NCBI GenBank assembly: GCA_034231615.1
Contig: CM067322.1
Location: 52,582,456 to 52,646,455, forward strand
Origin: Meghimatium bilineatum
Taxonomy: Eukaryota > Mollusca > Gastropoda > Stylommatophora > Philomycidae
Direction of reading: 5' to 3'
Length of the DNA stretch: 64,000 nucleotides
Below, piece by piece: positions 11,361 through 22,879 of this stretch (the stretch's first letter is position 1; each line of letters opens with the position of its first letter). The notes under the pieces are model-generated. The model had not been told where the DNA came from. It saw nothing but the letters and a program-made list of their open reading frames with translations, and ran no database searches. The position numbers and the translations under genes were made by a program.

Positions 11361-11702
11361 CCAGGGTGTGAATGGGGAGTAAAGAATAGTGACACTTATC
11401 ACGCATGTCGTAACAGACAACTAAGGAGGTTTTAGAGGTGGGGGTTGGCTGTCACATCACCATGGGCTCATGCCCTTTGACCCAATGTCATTGTGTGATG
11501 CATATGTTTGTGAGCTATTGTTTTGTTTCATACAGGACCCACAGAGAGACAAAGTGACCCAAAAGTCATGCTGAATTCATAAGTATTGGGACTGAAAGGC
11601 ACAAATATTGCAGCCAAGCTGTAAACTATGATACACTGCATTTTTTTTTTTGAACTGCATCCTGCTAATCTACAAAATTTTGAGAACGAATTCAGAGGAC
11701 AA
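11361..11702 (+). mobile_element. SINE-1 copy with internal insertion
   Basis: SINE-1 head (GAGTAAAGAATAGTGACACT, CTAAGGAGGTT, GTTGGCTGTC) and tail (TCATGCTGAATTC, ACTGAAAGGCACAAATATTG, CATCCTGCTAATCTACAAAA). About 80 bp of unrelated sequence lies between, near 11462-11545. Confidence 0.65.
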
Positions 11703-11995
11703 TGAAAATGTTTAATAATAATCCTTTCAAATCCTATAGCTAAGTATAGTTTTTTTCATGCCGTAAATGTAGTGGGAATAGTTTAGATCTGTATTTTGTT
11801 CTATTACCACTGACACACTACAGGTAATATAGTGATTATAATATGATCATCCTGTATAAATTAATGTCAAGTATGAATGGAAGTCTCAGGCATTTTTGAA
11901 TAATAACAAAATGATAATGATTTTAACTCATCATTTATATGAGAAATTTGAAGAGATTTGAGTAGTCAATAGCCCTATTAATTTAATTATATTCC

Positions 11996-12060
11996 AGCAG
12001 GATGTAGTCCAGAGAATGAAGATGTACTGTATTTTCTCCAATGGCCCAACACACGACTGG
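11996..12060 (-). mobile_element. SINE-2 fragment
   Basis: Reverse piece of SINE-2 holding CCAGCAGGATGTAGTCCAGA and the CCAATGGCCCAACACA block. Confidence 0.6.
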
Positions 12061-12359
12061 CAGAGTTTTATCTTCTCTTGTCCTATTCATGTGTGCTACT
12101 AGGCGTCATGGAGAGTCGACACCTTCTTTCTTTGCTAACTGTGATGTCGCGGACATAGACTTTTGTATTTTATATAATTACTTTAGATTTCCACATATTT
12201 CCTAATGTAATAATTTTATGTGGATAGATAATTTGTACTTTATATATGTTAAACATACCAATTTGTTCAAATGAAATAGTTTTTGTTGTTATGTTATGTA
12301 CATTTTGTACATGTAATAGAGGAAACGTGTTTTGTCCCAATAGGACCGACATGTTGAAA

Positions 12360-12756
12360 ATTCTTCTTCTTCTTTCTGTCCTCATGTACCTTTCGGTGTT
12401 GAGGGGAGAGTGAGTGTATGGTCTTTTGCCCTTCTTTTTGCCTCTTCTGCTGTTATATTTCCGAGTGTCTCTAATACACTATCTATCCACCTTTTATTAA
12501 GGCGTCCAATAGGTCGACTGTTTTCGTATCATTTGTTAAGTGTTTTTTGGATAATACTTTGCTCTTTCACCTGGTTATGTGGCCGTACCATTTAACCTGT
12601 TGTTTATGGATGTATTCTATTGTTGACTTGATCCCTAATTGTTTCCTTAGTGCTTCATTCCTGATTTTGTCTCTCAAGCTAACTCCAATCATACATCTCA
12701 CACATTTAATTTCAGTGGTGTTAATCTTATGTATTGTTCTAGAATCCAATGTCCAA
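12360..12756 (-). mobile_element. LINE C-terminal fragment
   Basis: The minus strand reads RTIHKINTTEIKCVRCMIG, LRDKIRNEALRKQLG and QQVKWYGHITR, the thumb and C-terminal landmarks of a non-LTR ORF2, with more degraded sequence to 12360. Its upstream boundary coincides with the tRNA-like repeat starting at 12757. Confidence 0.7.
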
Positions 12757-12842
12757 GTACGGAAGAACGCGTGTTCAATAGTTGCTAGGCGATTTGGTGC
12801 CGTTGAACGGACTGGTTCAATTCCTGTTAGTCTCAAGAATTT
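12757..12842 (+). repeat. tRNA-like repeat, copy 1
   Basis: Nearly identical to 13136-13222. It contains ACTGGTTCAATTCCTGTTAG, a good Pol III B-box (GGTTCAATTCC), and ends in a T-run (AATTTTTAAA). A clean cloverleaf was not found, so this is called a tRNA-derived pseudogene or SINE head rather than a tRNA. Confidence 0.5.
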
Positions 12843-13135
12843 TTAAAAATTGTCCTCTGGCTTCCTACCTAAATTTACGTGTATAAACAATTATTCGAAG
12901 CAAAATTGTATTGTCTATATGTTATCCATGTTTACAAGAAGACCTATCGGCCCTTGTATAACTAATACGGATATTATGTTATATGTTTGTTGTTACTGAG
13001 GATATTTCAATACCTGTACGGGATGTTTGTTGTTGTAATAGTCCTTGTCTCGATTAGTCCGTTCTGGTGACTTTGTGTGCACGGTTTGAATGGCTTGACG
13101 AAATGTCATCTTTTTTTGGAGATACGTTTAGTCAA

Positions 13136-13222
13136 GTACGGAAGAACGCATGTTCAATAGTTGCTAGGCGATTTGGTGCCTTTGAACGGACTGGTTCAAT
13201 TCCCGTTAGTCTCAAGAATTTT
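13136..13222 (+). repeat. tRNA-like repeat, copy 2
   Basis: Second copy of the repeat at 12757, about 95% identical by eye, again with GGTTCAATTCC and a terminal T5 run. The two copies lie 380 bp apart in the same orientation. Confidence 0.5.
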
Positions 13223-13277
13223 TGACACTGATAACACAATGTTGGTAAGAAAATGGTGTTGAAAAGCGCTTTCTTAT

Positions 13278-13405
13278 GTTGAAAATTGTCTGTGTTTTAT
13301 TGTTATTTCTTATTTATTTATATTCATAGTTAGGCTATATTGTTGAAAATTGTCTGTGTTTTATTGTTATTTCTTATTTATTTATATTCATAGTTAGGCT
13401 ATATT
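13278..13405. repeat. 64-bp tandem duplication
   Basis: Two essentially identical 64-bp units beginning GTTGAAAATTGTCTGTGTTT at 13278 and 13342. The near identity suggests a recent duplication. Confidence 0.85.
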
Positions 13406-13929
13406 CAGTAACCATTATAATTAACTCTGTATTTACCTGTAATAGAGGAGTGCAGTAGCGTAGATGATAGTGAACTTGCTTTCTATCACTTACAGCGTGC
13501 CAGGTTCAAAACTGCGCCCAGACACAAAAAAATCAGAATTGTGTGATTTCTCGCATAACACGACCACTCTTCCAGTAAACTCAGCTGTAAATGAGTACCT
13601 GATGCACGAGTTACAGGAGGTAAAGACAGCAAGTGAGGGAACTGCTAATAATTGCTGCGGCTTAGTACATGAAGAGTTATCTTCATCCCCAATGGCAAGT
13701 TGCTGCCATGGGACATACATTTACCTTTATGTACATTATTAATGATACCAAACTATAGGTCTGATGTAAAGAATGTTATTGATGACACGTTACATGATCA
13801 GTAATATTACATGTACTCTAAATGAATGAAAAGGTCAGGGACTACTAGTATACAGAATGTTACTGTTTATATTTTTATTATTACACATGTTATATTTTGT
13901 AATTGGGTTTCAAGTGTGTGATTTATATC

Positions 13930-14045
13930 ATTACAATCTTCAAAGCCCACAACCCTTCATGGTTGTAGTGATCCCACTTTGGCAGCATCAACATAACCCT
14001 TCATGGTTGTAGTGCTCCCACTTTGGCAGCATCAACACAACAATC
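13930..14045. repeat. about 51-bp tandem duplication
   Basis: Two copies of ACCCTTCATGGTTGTAGTG, TCCCACTTTGGCAGCATCAA. Confidence 0.85.
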
Positions 14046-14299
14046 CCACCATGGATCTCAATCCTTTTTATGAGTGGAGAATCTTTTCTTGACCAGTTTT
14101 TAATGTTATCACTACATACTTTCCGTTATCATATTCTTCTTCACCATCGACTGTCCCTTACAGGAGATAGTGTTGAAGAGGGAATAATGCCCATCTTTGT
14201 GCTTGTGGTGCTTTACTACCCATAGATCATCATATACGACTAAATATTTTAAAGTTAACTTTTGTGTTGTTCATTAAATTTCTGAAATGACTGTGTAGT

Positions 14300-14490
14300 A
14301 TTGGTTAGATTTCTAATGCTGGTGTGCAGTTTTTAGATTTTTGAAATGGGTGTGCAGTGTTGAATAGATTTCTGATGCTGGTGTGCAGTTTTGAATAGAT
14401 TTATGATGCTGGTTTGCAGTGTTGGGCAGATTTATGATGCTGGTGTGCAGTGTTGGACAGATTTATGATGCTGGTGTGCAGTATATTTTA
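14300..14490. repeat. minisatellite, about 31-bp unit
   Basis: Six or so imperfect units built on GATGCTGGTGTGCAGTGTTG. Confidence 0.8.
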
Positions 14491-14754
14491 GTGGGATTAT
14501 TATATTAGACTGAGGATACTGGCCACTGCTGCACAGTTTTGACAAAAATAAAACAAGAGAGCAATGTCTTCAATATGGCATGTTTGGTTACCTACCACTT
14601 TCAATACTTGTTTCATTGTCAGGTTGCATCCTGATTTATGGTTATCACAAGTAGAGTAGGGTTTTGATTAATTGATTACTGACCCTTGTGCTTTCAGTAC
14701 TGGATTGCTGACACTGAAGATAGCAATCATTTTTTATTTCCTGTCTATGATGCA

Positions 14755-14885
14755 ATCACACAGCTATAGATCCTTGATGTTAGCAGACAGCTATATATTC
14801 ATGGCCCTGATGCTAATAGGAAGCTATAGATTCATGCATGGAGTTTCATGGCCCTGATGCTAACAGGAAGCTATAGATTCCTGAC
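14755..14885. repeat. degenerate tandem repeat
   Basis: Repeats of AGCTATAGATTC and CATGGCCCTGATGCTAA(C/T)AG, three to four copies. Confidence 0.7.
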
Positions 14886-15239
14886 CACTACGGCTCAAGA
14901 AATACTTATATCTATCTATCTATTCGCTGAAACCCTTTGTTGCCTTTCGGTGTCAGGGGTCGCCGAAAAGTATATTCATCTGAATGTGCTTTTATAATTA
15001 TTCCACCATAGATTTATTTGCACTGATATAAATTTACATAATAAAATTGCTTTCAATTGAATGTTTTGATGTGATTGATTCAGTGTTTATAGAGGTGAGT
15101 ATTTGCATTGTGATGTTGTTACAGGTGGGTATGGACATTGTGATGAGAAATATAGCTATGGTTTTCTATTTAAAAAAAGTGTATCATATTCAGGATGTAG
15201 CTATTTTGGGGCTGTAGTGATTTTCTAGGCAATATATAT

Positions 15240-15340
15240 ATGTTCAGTAGTTTGCCATTGCTTTCTGAATGATCCGGATGCACAATTGCCTATGGCGGTA
15301 TTCTAATCCGGTACCTTGGCCATCACAGACGCCCTTTGTA
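15240..15340 (-). mobile_element. tRNA-derived SINE, family U
   Basis: The reverse complement matches the copy at 46068-46265: GTCTGTGATGGCCAAGGTAC, a degraded B-box, GGCAATTGTGCATCCGGA, and TTCAGAAAGCAATGGCAAAC. The A-box end is missing. Confidence 0.65.
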
Positions 15341-16059
15341 CCATGGTTTTCTAGATAGTAAAATTGATATGATGTTACTGAGTAGAATTGGAGCATACAT
15401 GATCTAGCTCCCTGCATTTGCTCTGGTGATAATGTATAGAACCCAAGAGAGTATGAGTTTGTTACTTTTGTTCTCCATGTAAGGTGATGTTTTTCTTTCA
15501 TTCTCTTAGAGGGGGATGTCTTAACAGTTTTCGCAAATCTCCAATGACTGTTTTACTCAATGTGGCTGTAGGGCGCAATGCCTTGAGACTTCTACTCCAA
15601 AGAAGACTTTGCTATGATTTTCTTGCAATTGCAAGGCATGATGCAGATAAACATTCCTTCATGGGTCCACAGCATGCCTTATCAATCGGAGATCATGGGT
15701 ATAGTCAACCCAATGCTTAACATCCTTAGTTGCCTCGTGGATGATGTTCGTCCATCATAATCGACGATGACCAAAAACTCAACCATAATAATTATAATAA
15801 TAACAATAAGTAATACAAATTAATAAAGTTAATAGTGCATTTTTAAATGATTAACCACATTGCCTCCTACAACATGCATGGCAGACAAGTGTTCATATTA
15901 TATGTTATCCATTCAGGTACTGATAGCACACTGGCAATTTGAGCTAGAAAAATCACGTAAATGTATCTATGTGACCTGAATCACTTGTATACCACTGTAA
16001 TATTTCAACACAGAATATCTGTTCACAGAAACTTCAACTGTTCTATTCTCCTTTCACTT
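15341..16059. other. unassigned stretch
   Basis: No gene or repeat recognised. A plus-strand frame at 15484-15720 is open but shows no known domain, and its codon use is unremarkable. Confidence 0.35.
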
Positions 16060-16340
16060 CCTGTGGAGCTTACATACTCAACAAATCTCTTCTATCTTGA
16101 ATTACTGCTTCCAGCTCTTTCCATGTCTTACACATCATTTGTGTATCTGTATTTAACTCTTTTCTCCAAGAAAAATGTCCTCCTCTTTCTGTGGGTTCCA
16201 GAACAATGCCTGTCTCACAATGAGTCTGTTGGCTTTCATAGTGTGTGTTCATTCCTTCTTCAGAGCCACTTCTTGAGTTCTTCTTATGTATTCCTCATTA
16301 GTGATCTTATACTAGTTCTAGCCTTCTCTTCTACCTAAGC
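16060..16340 (-). mobile_element. LINE C-terminal fragment
   Basis: The minus strand reads EPTERGGHFSWRKELNTDTQ, MCKTWKELEAVIQDRRDL, the end block of a non-LTR ORF2 (basic linker, W-R-EL-TD, TWKELE, QDRRD). Confidence 0.65.
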
Positions 16341-16442
16341 ATTCAATAATGAAAGATTATAGTTTTATGGTTGTCCCGTGTCCATGTTTCCGAGTAATAC
16401 AGTAACGATTTAACATTTGGGTTAAATATTCTTAATTTTGTA

Positions 16443-16597
16443 TTTCTTCAGCATTCATTCTCAAATTCCCGCTGGATCTCCCTTGTAGTAGGACCATGGT
16501 CCTACTAGATTTCCAGCTGGATGTAGTCCAGAGAATGGAAATGCATTGTGTTGTCATTTTATTTGTGTCAATGGCCCAACTATCCGCCTTCTGTGAT
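16443..16597 (-). mobile_element. SINE-2 copy with perfect inner hairpin
   Basis: Reverse SINE-2. Its inner stem is a perfect palindrome, TAGTAGGACCATGGTCCTAC, and the outer stem (CCAGCTGGA/TCCAGCGGG in sense) is largely kept. Confidence 0.75.
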
Positions 16598-16814
16598 TAT
16601 TTATTTGTCAATTCTTTTGATTTCAATATATTTCCTATTGATTTTTTGTATTTTTATCCTGATGTCTGGTCCCATCTCTATGTTGCTGCCAAGATGTGTG
16701 TATGATTCTACCTTCTGTAGGACTATTTCATCTACTGTAATCTGGTTTTAATTAGCTTCATTTATTCTCCTTAATATCTATCTACTAGGCAATTACAACT
16801 GGAAAGTAATCTTT

Positions 16815-17010
16815 CTTTTTTTGCGCCATTCAGGTGTAATGGGAAATAAGGTGATATGATATATTTTTTATTGATCATCGGCATGCCTAGGAATGATGTG
16901 GTCAGCATTGATGCATCACCTTTATTTTCCCAGAAGATCTGGTACCCATTTCCTTAGGTTGAGTTAACCTGTTAATGATTTCAATATTTCCAGTTGAACT
17001 GGAAATTGAT
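16815..17010 (-). mobile_element. tRNA-derived SINE, family T (body)
   Basis: The reverse complement carries ATTTCCAGTTCAACTGGAAA, GGTACCAGATCTTCTGGGAA and a TGCTGACCACATCATTCCTA block, in the same order as the copy at 59775-60038 (which has CTGACCATATCATCTCTA). The tRNA-like head is mostly lost here. Confidence 0.55.
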
Positions 17011-17039
17011 CAATGGACGAGGAAGTTTTATGCACACTA

Positions 17040-17140
17040 ATGAGCTATTGCAACCACAGTCAACAGCACAAAACATTCTGTTCTCTAAGCTACATCCAGC
17101 AAACTGGCACAAGTTTGAATACACATGCGCAAGATGGTGC
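17040..17140 (+). mobile_element. SINE-1 tail, degenerate
   Basis: Weak match to the SINE-1 3' part: CACAAAACATTCTGTTCTCT, CTACATCCAGCAAACTGGCA and GTTTGAATACACATGCG. The hairpin pairs CCAGC with GCTGG-like sequence. Confidence 0.4.
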
Positions 17141-17444
17141 TAGTATTTCTTATGTCATTGAGTGCATTTTGATAATTTATATTCTCTTTAACATCTCTAA
17201 AATTTGTTTTTTTTAAAAAAAAGGGTGACCCACAAATGATTGCCCAAATATGTAGCGGGAATAAAGGCTCTTACACAAATCTCAATGAACTGTGAGGTGA
17301 GACTTGTCCACAGTGAACTAAGCTGAAGAAATAAATAACGGGTTGCGGTTCTGACCTGGAGAAAACAACTGGGAGCTTTGTTCTGAAGATCTAGCCAGAC
17401 AAAAAGAATTCTGATGGATGACATAAAAATGTTATGTCATATTT

Positions 17445-18355
17445 GTTTATATTTCAACAAATAAAACAAGGAATCAGACAGGGATGTGTACTTTCACCAG
17501 ACATGTTCTCTTTATACAGTGAAAACATATTGCGTGCAATAGTAAATATCCCAGGAAGTCGGAGGACATAACATAAATAATTTGAGATATGCGGATGACA
17601 CTGTTCTGATTGCAAAAAGTGAGGAAGACCTTCAAGATTTAATTAATATAGTAGTCACAGAAAGTAAAGAGTAAGGCCTCTTCCTAAATATCAATAAAAC
17701 AGAAGTAATGGTTATTTTAAAGAAACAAAACAAGATACCTTGCAAGATAAAAGTGAATGATATAGTATTAAAACAGGTCCACCAATTGAAATATTTAGGT
17801 AACAATGATTACAGCAGATGGAAGAAGTTCTACAGAAATAAGATGCAGAATAGGACAGGTAAAAACAACATTCAGAAAAATGAAAAATATACTGTGTAAT
17901 ATGACCTTGTCATTAGAGGTGAGAGAGTTCTGCAGTGCTATATAACCCCTATACTAACATATGGGTGTGAGTCTGGACAATAAATAAACTGGAAAGTGGG
18001 AAATTAGAGACAACAGAGACGTGGTTCTACAGAAGAATGCTGAGAATACCATGAGCTGCCAGAAAAACTAATGTAGAGGTGTTGAAAGAGTCAAATGCGA
18101 AACGGACCTTAATCAACAATATAAGAAAAAGGCAATCTTATTTTTTTGGCCACTTCATGAGACAGGCAGGTTTAGAGAACATAATCACAACAGGCAAGAT
18201 TGAAGGCACCAGAGACAGAGGGCGACAACGTGAGAAAATATTAGACAGTTTGACAATCTGGCATGGCAAGGAAATAACAACGACTTTGATACATAATACT
18301 GTGGATGGAGAGCCATGACCGCCTACGCCAGCCGGCATGGCACCTGATGATGATG
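17445..18355 (+). mobile_element. LINE ORF2 3' half (RT to tail)
   Basis: RT motif B is GIRQGCVLSPDMFSLYSENI (from about 17470), motif C is NLRYADDTVLIA (about 17581-17616, catalytic YADD intact), followed by FLNINKTEVMV, QVHQLKYLGN, a TYGCES block and GHFMRQAGLENIITTGKI with RDRGRQREKILDSL. It ends at a TGATGATGATGA-type tail. Stops and frame changes make it non-functional; 5'-truncated. Same family as 6395-6612. Confidence 0.85.
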
Positions 18356-18720
18356 ACATCAGTTTCAAAGTGTCGTGACGTATTCCTTCCAGAACGTTGT
18401 CTTCCAAATGAACTCTCTGAACCTCTCTCTGTCTTGGGCGATGTGGCTTGTATTTTCTAGCGATGTATTCATGTTATCTTTAATGTCGTCAGTCCATCGT
18501 CTTCTTGTCTGCCCCTTCTCCTCTTCCCAGGTACTCTTTCCTCCATTATTTGTCTTTCTAAACAGTTATGTCTCTTTATATGACCAAACAGGCGCAGTTT
18601 TCTTTTTGTTATTGTGTTTAGTAACTAACACTCTGGAATATTCAGTGTGTTTATAATATCTGAGTTTCTGATTTTATCCTTCCATGATATTCTAAGTATC
18701 TTCCTGTAGCAGTTTCAAAG
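18356..18720 (-). mobile_element. LINE C-terminal fragment, tail to tail with its neighbour
   Basis: The minus strand reads CYRKILRISWKDKIRNSDII, KRKLRLFGHIKRHNCLERQI and VPGKRRRGRQ. It abuts the 3' end of the plus-strand LINE at 18355, so the two elements meet by their 3' ends. Confidence 0.75.
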
Positions 18721-18789
18721 TAATGATCTAAATTCCACATACATGCCTTTAGATATAAAAAAAAATAAGTTAGCATTTACAATTAGTAA

Positions 18790-20018
18790 GGGGTGCAAAG
18801 GGAACGCATTGCTCTAGGTGGACCCAGGGTTAGCAGATAACCAAGATCCCAAATGTACCTCCACGCGGTGCACCCTGGAAACAGAAATACAGCAGCTCGT
18901 GCTGATTCTGGCCAAATCATTTGGGGATCGTGTCCGAGAATGTGGAGGTAGCAGATGGAAAGAGATTTGACTGCACAAGAGACAGACAATATCTCCGACA
19001 CCACCAGCAGCACCACATATAGCGACACTGTCGACATACAGTGAAGCTAGTCAGTCCAGTCCGAACATTGGAGGGGCGGCCAATGTAAAATGCACGTAAA
19101 GGTAGATGCATGGCGAGAGACAAATATATTTCATACCGAGTACAATGAAACAATGAAAGGGCAGAACGGCGCTAGAGGGCAGCGCGAACTGCAAATAGAA
19201 AATGAAAAGTCCCTAGGAAAGGGGAACTACAAGCTCCGTCAGCTCGAGTCGAGCTTCTAGTTACCTGTGTTCCTTACAAGCAGAGACCCAGACCCATTCA
19301 TTGGCGTTTGGTAAAGCAAGAAGACCTAATCCAACTCTAATGTTGAGCCTTCCTAAACCGGAAATATGCTTGTGAAGAGAAAGGGTTCCGTACTCGATGC
19401 TCTCAGGCACAAAAGGGACAACGATTTAGCCCTGGCCCAACTCTACTGTCAGGTTTTCCTACACCGGAAATACACTTGAAGAGAGAAAGGGTTCAGTACC
19501 TGATGGGCTCAGGCACTATTGGGACAAGGACGCTCAGCTCGAGAACGCCGTGCTCTCAAACGCATGCTGTGAGACTCAAACTTGGACAAGGGGTACACGA
19601 TGTCGGTGAATGACACCTCGGCTAAGAGGGCGAAAGAGCCAGGGTCCAACTCCTCTGTTGAGTTCTTCCCCTTAAGGAACCAGGCTCACGGATGAGAAAC
19701 GGTTCGGTACCCAATGGGCACAGGCACAGCACGTCCAATTACACGAGGCAAGTTCATAGACAGTGGAACACCTTGTTCGAGTCAGAGACGAGAGCAAAAA
19801 AAAATTGTCTGGGCAAAGAGTCTCCACTACGCGTGCCTGGAGACAGATATAGAAGCTGTCACAGGCTAAGGGTAGCCCACCCGAATTGTCAAGGCATGCC
19901 GAAATCGGATGTGCTAGGCCTACAAGGCGCATAACGGTGGCACAACGTAATAACGCTCCCGGCGGAAATCGCACGGATATCCGTGATGGTTACAATGGAG
20001 CGAACGAAAAACAAACAA
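18790..20018 (+). mobile_element. element A, complete-looking copy (1229 bp)
   Basis: Flanked by perfect 11-bp duplications ACAATTAGTAA at 18779-18789 and 20019-20029. It starts GGGTGCAAAGGGAACGCATT and ends GAACGAAAAACAAACAA, an A-rich tail. It is notably richer in G+C and CpG than its surroundings, which suggests recent arrival or different selection. It contains a tandem internal unit of about 110 bp near 19335-19540 (ACCGGAAATA, GAGAAAGGGTTC(A/C)GTACC, a CTCAGGCAC block). Open frames are short and match no domain I recognise. The long target duplication and A-rich tail favour a non-autonomous non-LTR element. Confidence 0.8.
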
Positions 20019-20091
20019 ACAATTAGTAAAATTTCTGATGGTTGGCTGAAAAGTAATGCACATTTGAATGAAAAGTAAAAAAATAACACAT

Positions 20092-20330
20092 CGACATTGC
20101 TGACATCCTATAGTGATAGAGACTAAGCAGGTTATAGGGTGGAGTAGGCTGTCCTATCCCTTATAAAGTGACCTCTCATTTATATACATCAAATGTGACT
20201 TTATTTTCATAAAATTTCAAATCTATGCTGAAAGTTGGATGTGTCATGCTGAATGTCTCAGCAAAGTTGTAAACCATGACACAACACATTCCATCATGCT
20301 AATCTACTAATCTACATGAAGTTGAGAGTG
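20092..20330 (+). mobile_element. SINE-1 copy, diverged
   Basis: Head GACTAAGCAGGTTATAGGGTG and GGCTGTCCTATCCC, a 40-bp unrelated piece near 20175-20215, then CTATGCTGAAAGTTGGATGT, AAACCATGACACAACACATT and a broken hairpin tail. Confidence 0.6.
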
Positions 20331-22218
20331 TGCAAATAAACTTTGGAACACAAGAATCATTGACCATATACATCACCATCTATAGCCAACTCTTCCAAAC
20401 TATAATTTCAAACTTGTTCCATACCTTTCTATTCTCACCAGATTTGGCATACTGCGATTTTAATTTCCTCCCATATTTATGAGGACCCATAGAGGTGTTC
20501 ATTTCACCACAGATGATAAAGTAGATTATGCAGTTAATCCAGGAGAGATCCCCAGGATTCATCATTTGTGTGATGAGAAAATTGGTTAAGTATTGGGAGA
20601 TATATACATGGTGACTACATTTGAAATTAATTGCAAGCCCTTGAGGTCAATTAGATATTGGGTACAGTACTAGAAGTGCATACATTCAAATTTTTAAATT
20701 ATGTGCAGTTCCATTCCAACTTTAGTATAATTCACGCAGCTTTCATGACATCACTGTAATCACGGCACTCGTAAACCTTGTTGTCAAAATGGTTAATTTA
20801 ATTGAGATTAAAAATTTGCTATGACCGCCGTTGGATGAATTGAGCAGGGTGCAACACAATGAGATTCCAATGGTCATCCAAGGGGCTCTGTGAGTAGCAT
20901 GCAGATCAATGCATCCAGCAGAAGATCAATGCATCTAGTGACTGTAAAATGCATCTTTATCTATATTTCATTTCGTTAAATAATCTAGGAATAGTTCTAT
21001 TCAAGTTTATGATTTGTTTCTTTAAAATGTAGGCACATCTTCTTGTATTGAACGAGATATTGTTTCAAACCTTTTTTTAATCCATTCCAATACCTATTTC
21101 CATTTATGAGATATTAGTAAGTGTTATACTCGTCATCAGATGCTTGTACTTCACATTACTGATTCCATACAACATATTGACAGATAAGTCACAAACACAA
21201 GATTTACTTGTATATTTTTTACTCCCTTTTTTCCTTATTTTGCATCAATTTTTTTTTTTGGATTTTGTTGAAATGTCTAATCCTACTACAACAATGTTGA
21301 AGGCACATAACAAAAAGCTGAGTTGCTAACAAATACAAAGTATGATTTAGCAGTACCAGATGGTCATCTCTCAATAACTGAAACCAATAACTTATCCATG
21401 GCTTAATAAACCAATAACTTATCCGAGGCTTAATAATGATTTGTCATGAAATTCTGATGTCTGACCTGGAATAGTAATTGCAGCATGAAATAGTTAAACA
21501 ATGCACAAATTCATTTTTGTTTAAATGAAATAAAATACACCATTTTTGAGTACAATTCAAATCAAAGTGAATGGCATTTTATGATAAAACTGCTTGTCAA
21601 ATAACTGGCAGATACAATGAACGGACATTAAGATATTACGGATGTGCTAGTTTTCATTAAAAAAACCACATCACATTTATGGTATAAATTATTTGTATTT
21701 TGGTATCTGGGAGTAAAAACGCAAGATTGCTTGCCAAGTCTATGTTTCAGCGAAACGAAAATAACATGGACTTGGGCTTAAAATGTGAATGTCATCATAT
21801 GTATCGGGTAACTCTCATGTGTTGGCTGCAGTCCAATTCTGCTGGTTCATGAAGTTTGTGAGTGACACAGACAAGGAAAAACTTCATGAAACTGAAATTA
21901 TCAAAGAAAGTCTGCTAGGAGGGATGATAAAATCTAACCAGGCAAGTTTACTACAAATGGCAGATTTTTGACAAACATCAGACATTGAGTATTAGCAGAG
22001 CAAACAGCAGTAGTTTACTTGAAAAATGGGGGGAGTAAAAAGTGGTAACTTGTACTGCCAATGAAATTGATGTTAAATCAAACAAGAGTCACTATAAGAT
22101 CCTTGTTTATGGCCACATTACAGAACAGCTTGCATTATTGAAGTCAAGAACATCAATATCTGTCAAAGAATGCCTGTTTTTTGGAAACAGTTTTCATAAC
22201 TGTCAGCTTATTTTTTAT
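20331..22218. other. long AT-rich stretch with no gene seen
   Basis: Nothing coding recognised. It holds a 31-bp direct repeat (ACCAATAACTTATCC...GGCTTAATAA) near 21385-21435. Short open frames lack known motifs. Confidence 0.4.
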
Positions 22219-22312
22219 GTCTGTATTTTTAGCAATTTATTTCCATATTTCAATAAAAATGTCTGTATTTTTAGCAATTTATTGCCATATTTCTATAAAA
22301 ATGTCTGTAGTT
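22219..22312. repeat. 42-bp tandem repeat
   Basis: Units at 22219, 22261 and a partial one at 22303, each starting GTCTGTATTTTTAGCAATTT (the last diverges). Confidence 0.8.
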
Positions 22313-22435
22313 TAGCACTAATTAAAAAAAATAAAAATATTTTTCTCCCCATCAATACGTGTGTGTGAGATAAAAAAAACAACAAACAACATCCGCATTA
22401 GTAATAATTACTAAGAAATTTAACACTAAATGGGG

Positions 22436-22680
22436 GTTTTTTTGGGGGGGAAGGGGGCGCCCGAAATTCATATCAATACAGAAAATCCATACCATGAGAT
22501 TTCACCTATGAGTTTTCATTGAATTTCAAATTTTCACACGTACGTCTTTCTATTAATTACACTCCATGTTTTTCACTGACGGTGTTCAATACAATCATGT
22601 AAACAGAGGACATACCAGAATATTGGTATCAAACTTATTTGAAAATGTGAAATCTCTGAACCCCCTCCCCCAACCCCCTC
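22436..22680. other. G-run and C-run pair
   Basis: GGGGTTTTTTTGGGGGGGGA with AGGGGG follow at 22436-22458, and a C-rich tract (CCCCCTCCCCCAACCCCCTC) lies at 22661-22680. The two are complementary in composition and could pair or form G-quadruplex/i-motif structures. Confidence 0.5.
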
Positions 22681-22879
22681 TATGATTATTTAAAAAAAAC
22701 AACTAAAAATAGAAACAAATGAATATATATAAACATAGATTGATTCTACGACTTAATTAAAAAAGACAAATCATGACAAAATATATATTTACAAAACTAA
22801 TTAAAATCATGTCTCCTCTTCGTTTAGGGTGATTATATGCACACGTACAAGTGACCTGTGAATCATGACTAGTTCCTCT

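Noticed and set aside
15961-16338. Plus-strand 125-codon membrane-like frame
   Set aside because: Antisense of a LINE C-terminus (TWKELE, QDRRD) on the minus strand.
18783-19153. Cys-rich minus-strand open frame in element A
   Set aside because: Related copies at 1793-2939 and 4201-5118 do not keep it open and no domain is recognisable, so no protein is claimed.
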